DNA of 23,092 nt, taken from contig UQUX01000015.1 of NCBI GenBank assembly GCA_900544425.1, positions 1 to 23,092 on the forward strand, read 5' to 3'. The notes under the pieces were generated by a model, which was not told the DNA's origin, ran no database searches, and was given only the letters and a program-made list of their open reading frames with translations. A program made the position numbers and the translations under genes. The DNA comes from an uncultured Collinsella sp. (lineage in GTDB: Bacteria > Actinomycetota > Coriobacteriia > Coriobacteriales > Coriobacteriaceae). This document shows positions 22,835 to 23,092 of this stretch, one piece after another. Position 1 is the first letter of the stretch, and every line of letters begins with the position of its first letter.

Positions 22835-22925
22835 ACCGCGCGACGGGGTTAATCGGGTCTTGATAACGTCTTTACCGTCAACGGACACGAACCGACCACT
22901 CATCCTGTCGCGCAGGTCACGATAG

Positions 22926-22959
22926 AAAAAAGGAGCCGCCCCCATGGGAACAGCTCCTT
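22926..22959 (-). terminator. Rho-independent terminator of glmU
   Basis: On the minus strand AAGGAGC (22959-22953) pairs with GCTCCTT (22936-22930), followed directly by a run of T. It begins 18 nt after the glmU stop and separates glmU from prs. Confidence 0.85.
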
Positions 22960-22976
22960 AGATGCTTGGTAAAACG

Positions 22977-23092
22977 TTATACCTCGTCGTCCTCGTGCAG
23001 ACGGCGGCGATAATCGGCGGCCCAGCCCTCAATATTTACCTGGCGGGCACGACCCAGGCCAAGTGCGTCTGCCGGGACCGGCTCGGTGATGA
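22977..23092 (-). CDS. glmU: Bifunctional GlmU, C-terminal end only
   Basis: The last 38 codons of a gene enter from the right edge. The translation ends with DALGLGRARQVNIEGW followed by a charged tail (ADYRRRLHEDDEV). The GRARQ-N-EGW pattern is the usual C-terminus of GlmU, the N-acetylglucosamine-1-phosphate uridyltransferase/glucosamine-1-phosphate acetyltransferase that makes UDP-GlcNAc for the cell wall. Position next to prs supports this. Stop TAA is at 22977-22979. Confidence 0.8.
   Translation of the reverse strand, partial: ITEPVPADALGLGRARQVNIEGWAADYRRRLHEDDEV

Overview
The window is about 60% GC by eye and reads like a chromosome segment of a Coriobacteriia gut bacterium, most probably Collinsella. 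The grounds are the dense alanine/glycine-rich coding, the family types (PF06541 membrane protein, a Coriobacterial MoaE-like protein, a DUF559-like protein of a type common in this class), and the many intergenic palindromes built around GGGGACAG. No rRNA, tRNA or CRISPR array was found. The species assignment is inference.

Layout. Plus strand: the 3' two thirds of carB, broken by a 1-nt frameshift near 1609; a gene-free stretch (2295-2731) with three nested palindromes; a purE - class B sortase - MoaE-like run; a terminator shared with a convergent membrane protein on the minus strand (4775-6004); purF, then purM and purN overlapping by 11 nt; a lone galactitol-type PTS EIIA; a membrane-anchored parvulin-type PPIase; yqeY; a gene-free stretch (12427-12796) with four palindromes; a four-gene polar amino acid ABC transporter (ATPase, Tat-type lipoprotein receptor, two permeases); and a cytidylate kinase-like protein. 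Minus strand, read right to left: the glmU 3' end, prs, a DUF559-like gene bracketed by two repeats, pth, and the nfnA-nfnB pair (electron-bifurcating ferredoxin:NADP+ oxidoreductase).

How the genes work together. prs makes PRPP, which PurF uses for the first step of purine synthesis. PurN, PurM and PurE carry out later steps of the same pathway, and carB feeds pyrimidine and arginine synthesis. The nfnAB pair balances NADH, NADPH and ferredoxin. The rest are housekeeping (pth, yqeY, PPIase) or uptake functions.

Gene-free stretches over 300 nt. 2295-2731 holds two large stem-loops, the probable carB terminator and the purE promoter. 12427-12796 holds four palindromes and the ABC operon promoter. 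18866-19238 holds the nfnA promoter, a terminator-like hairpin and two opposed copies of a repeat. 19869-20218 holds the pth promoter and the first approximately 204-nt terminal-inverted-repeat element. 21347-21797 holds the second such element and the prs terminator.

The strongest candidate for something undescribed is the islet at 19982-21711. A DUF559-like PD-(D/E)XK protein gene sits between two elements of 204 and 202 nt that share the same 24-26 nt terminal inverted repeats, and the islet interrupts the widely conserved glmU-prs-pth order. Second is a 43-nt repeat that starts exactly at the TAA stop codon of both purF and pth.
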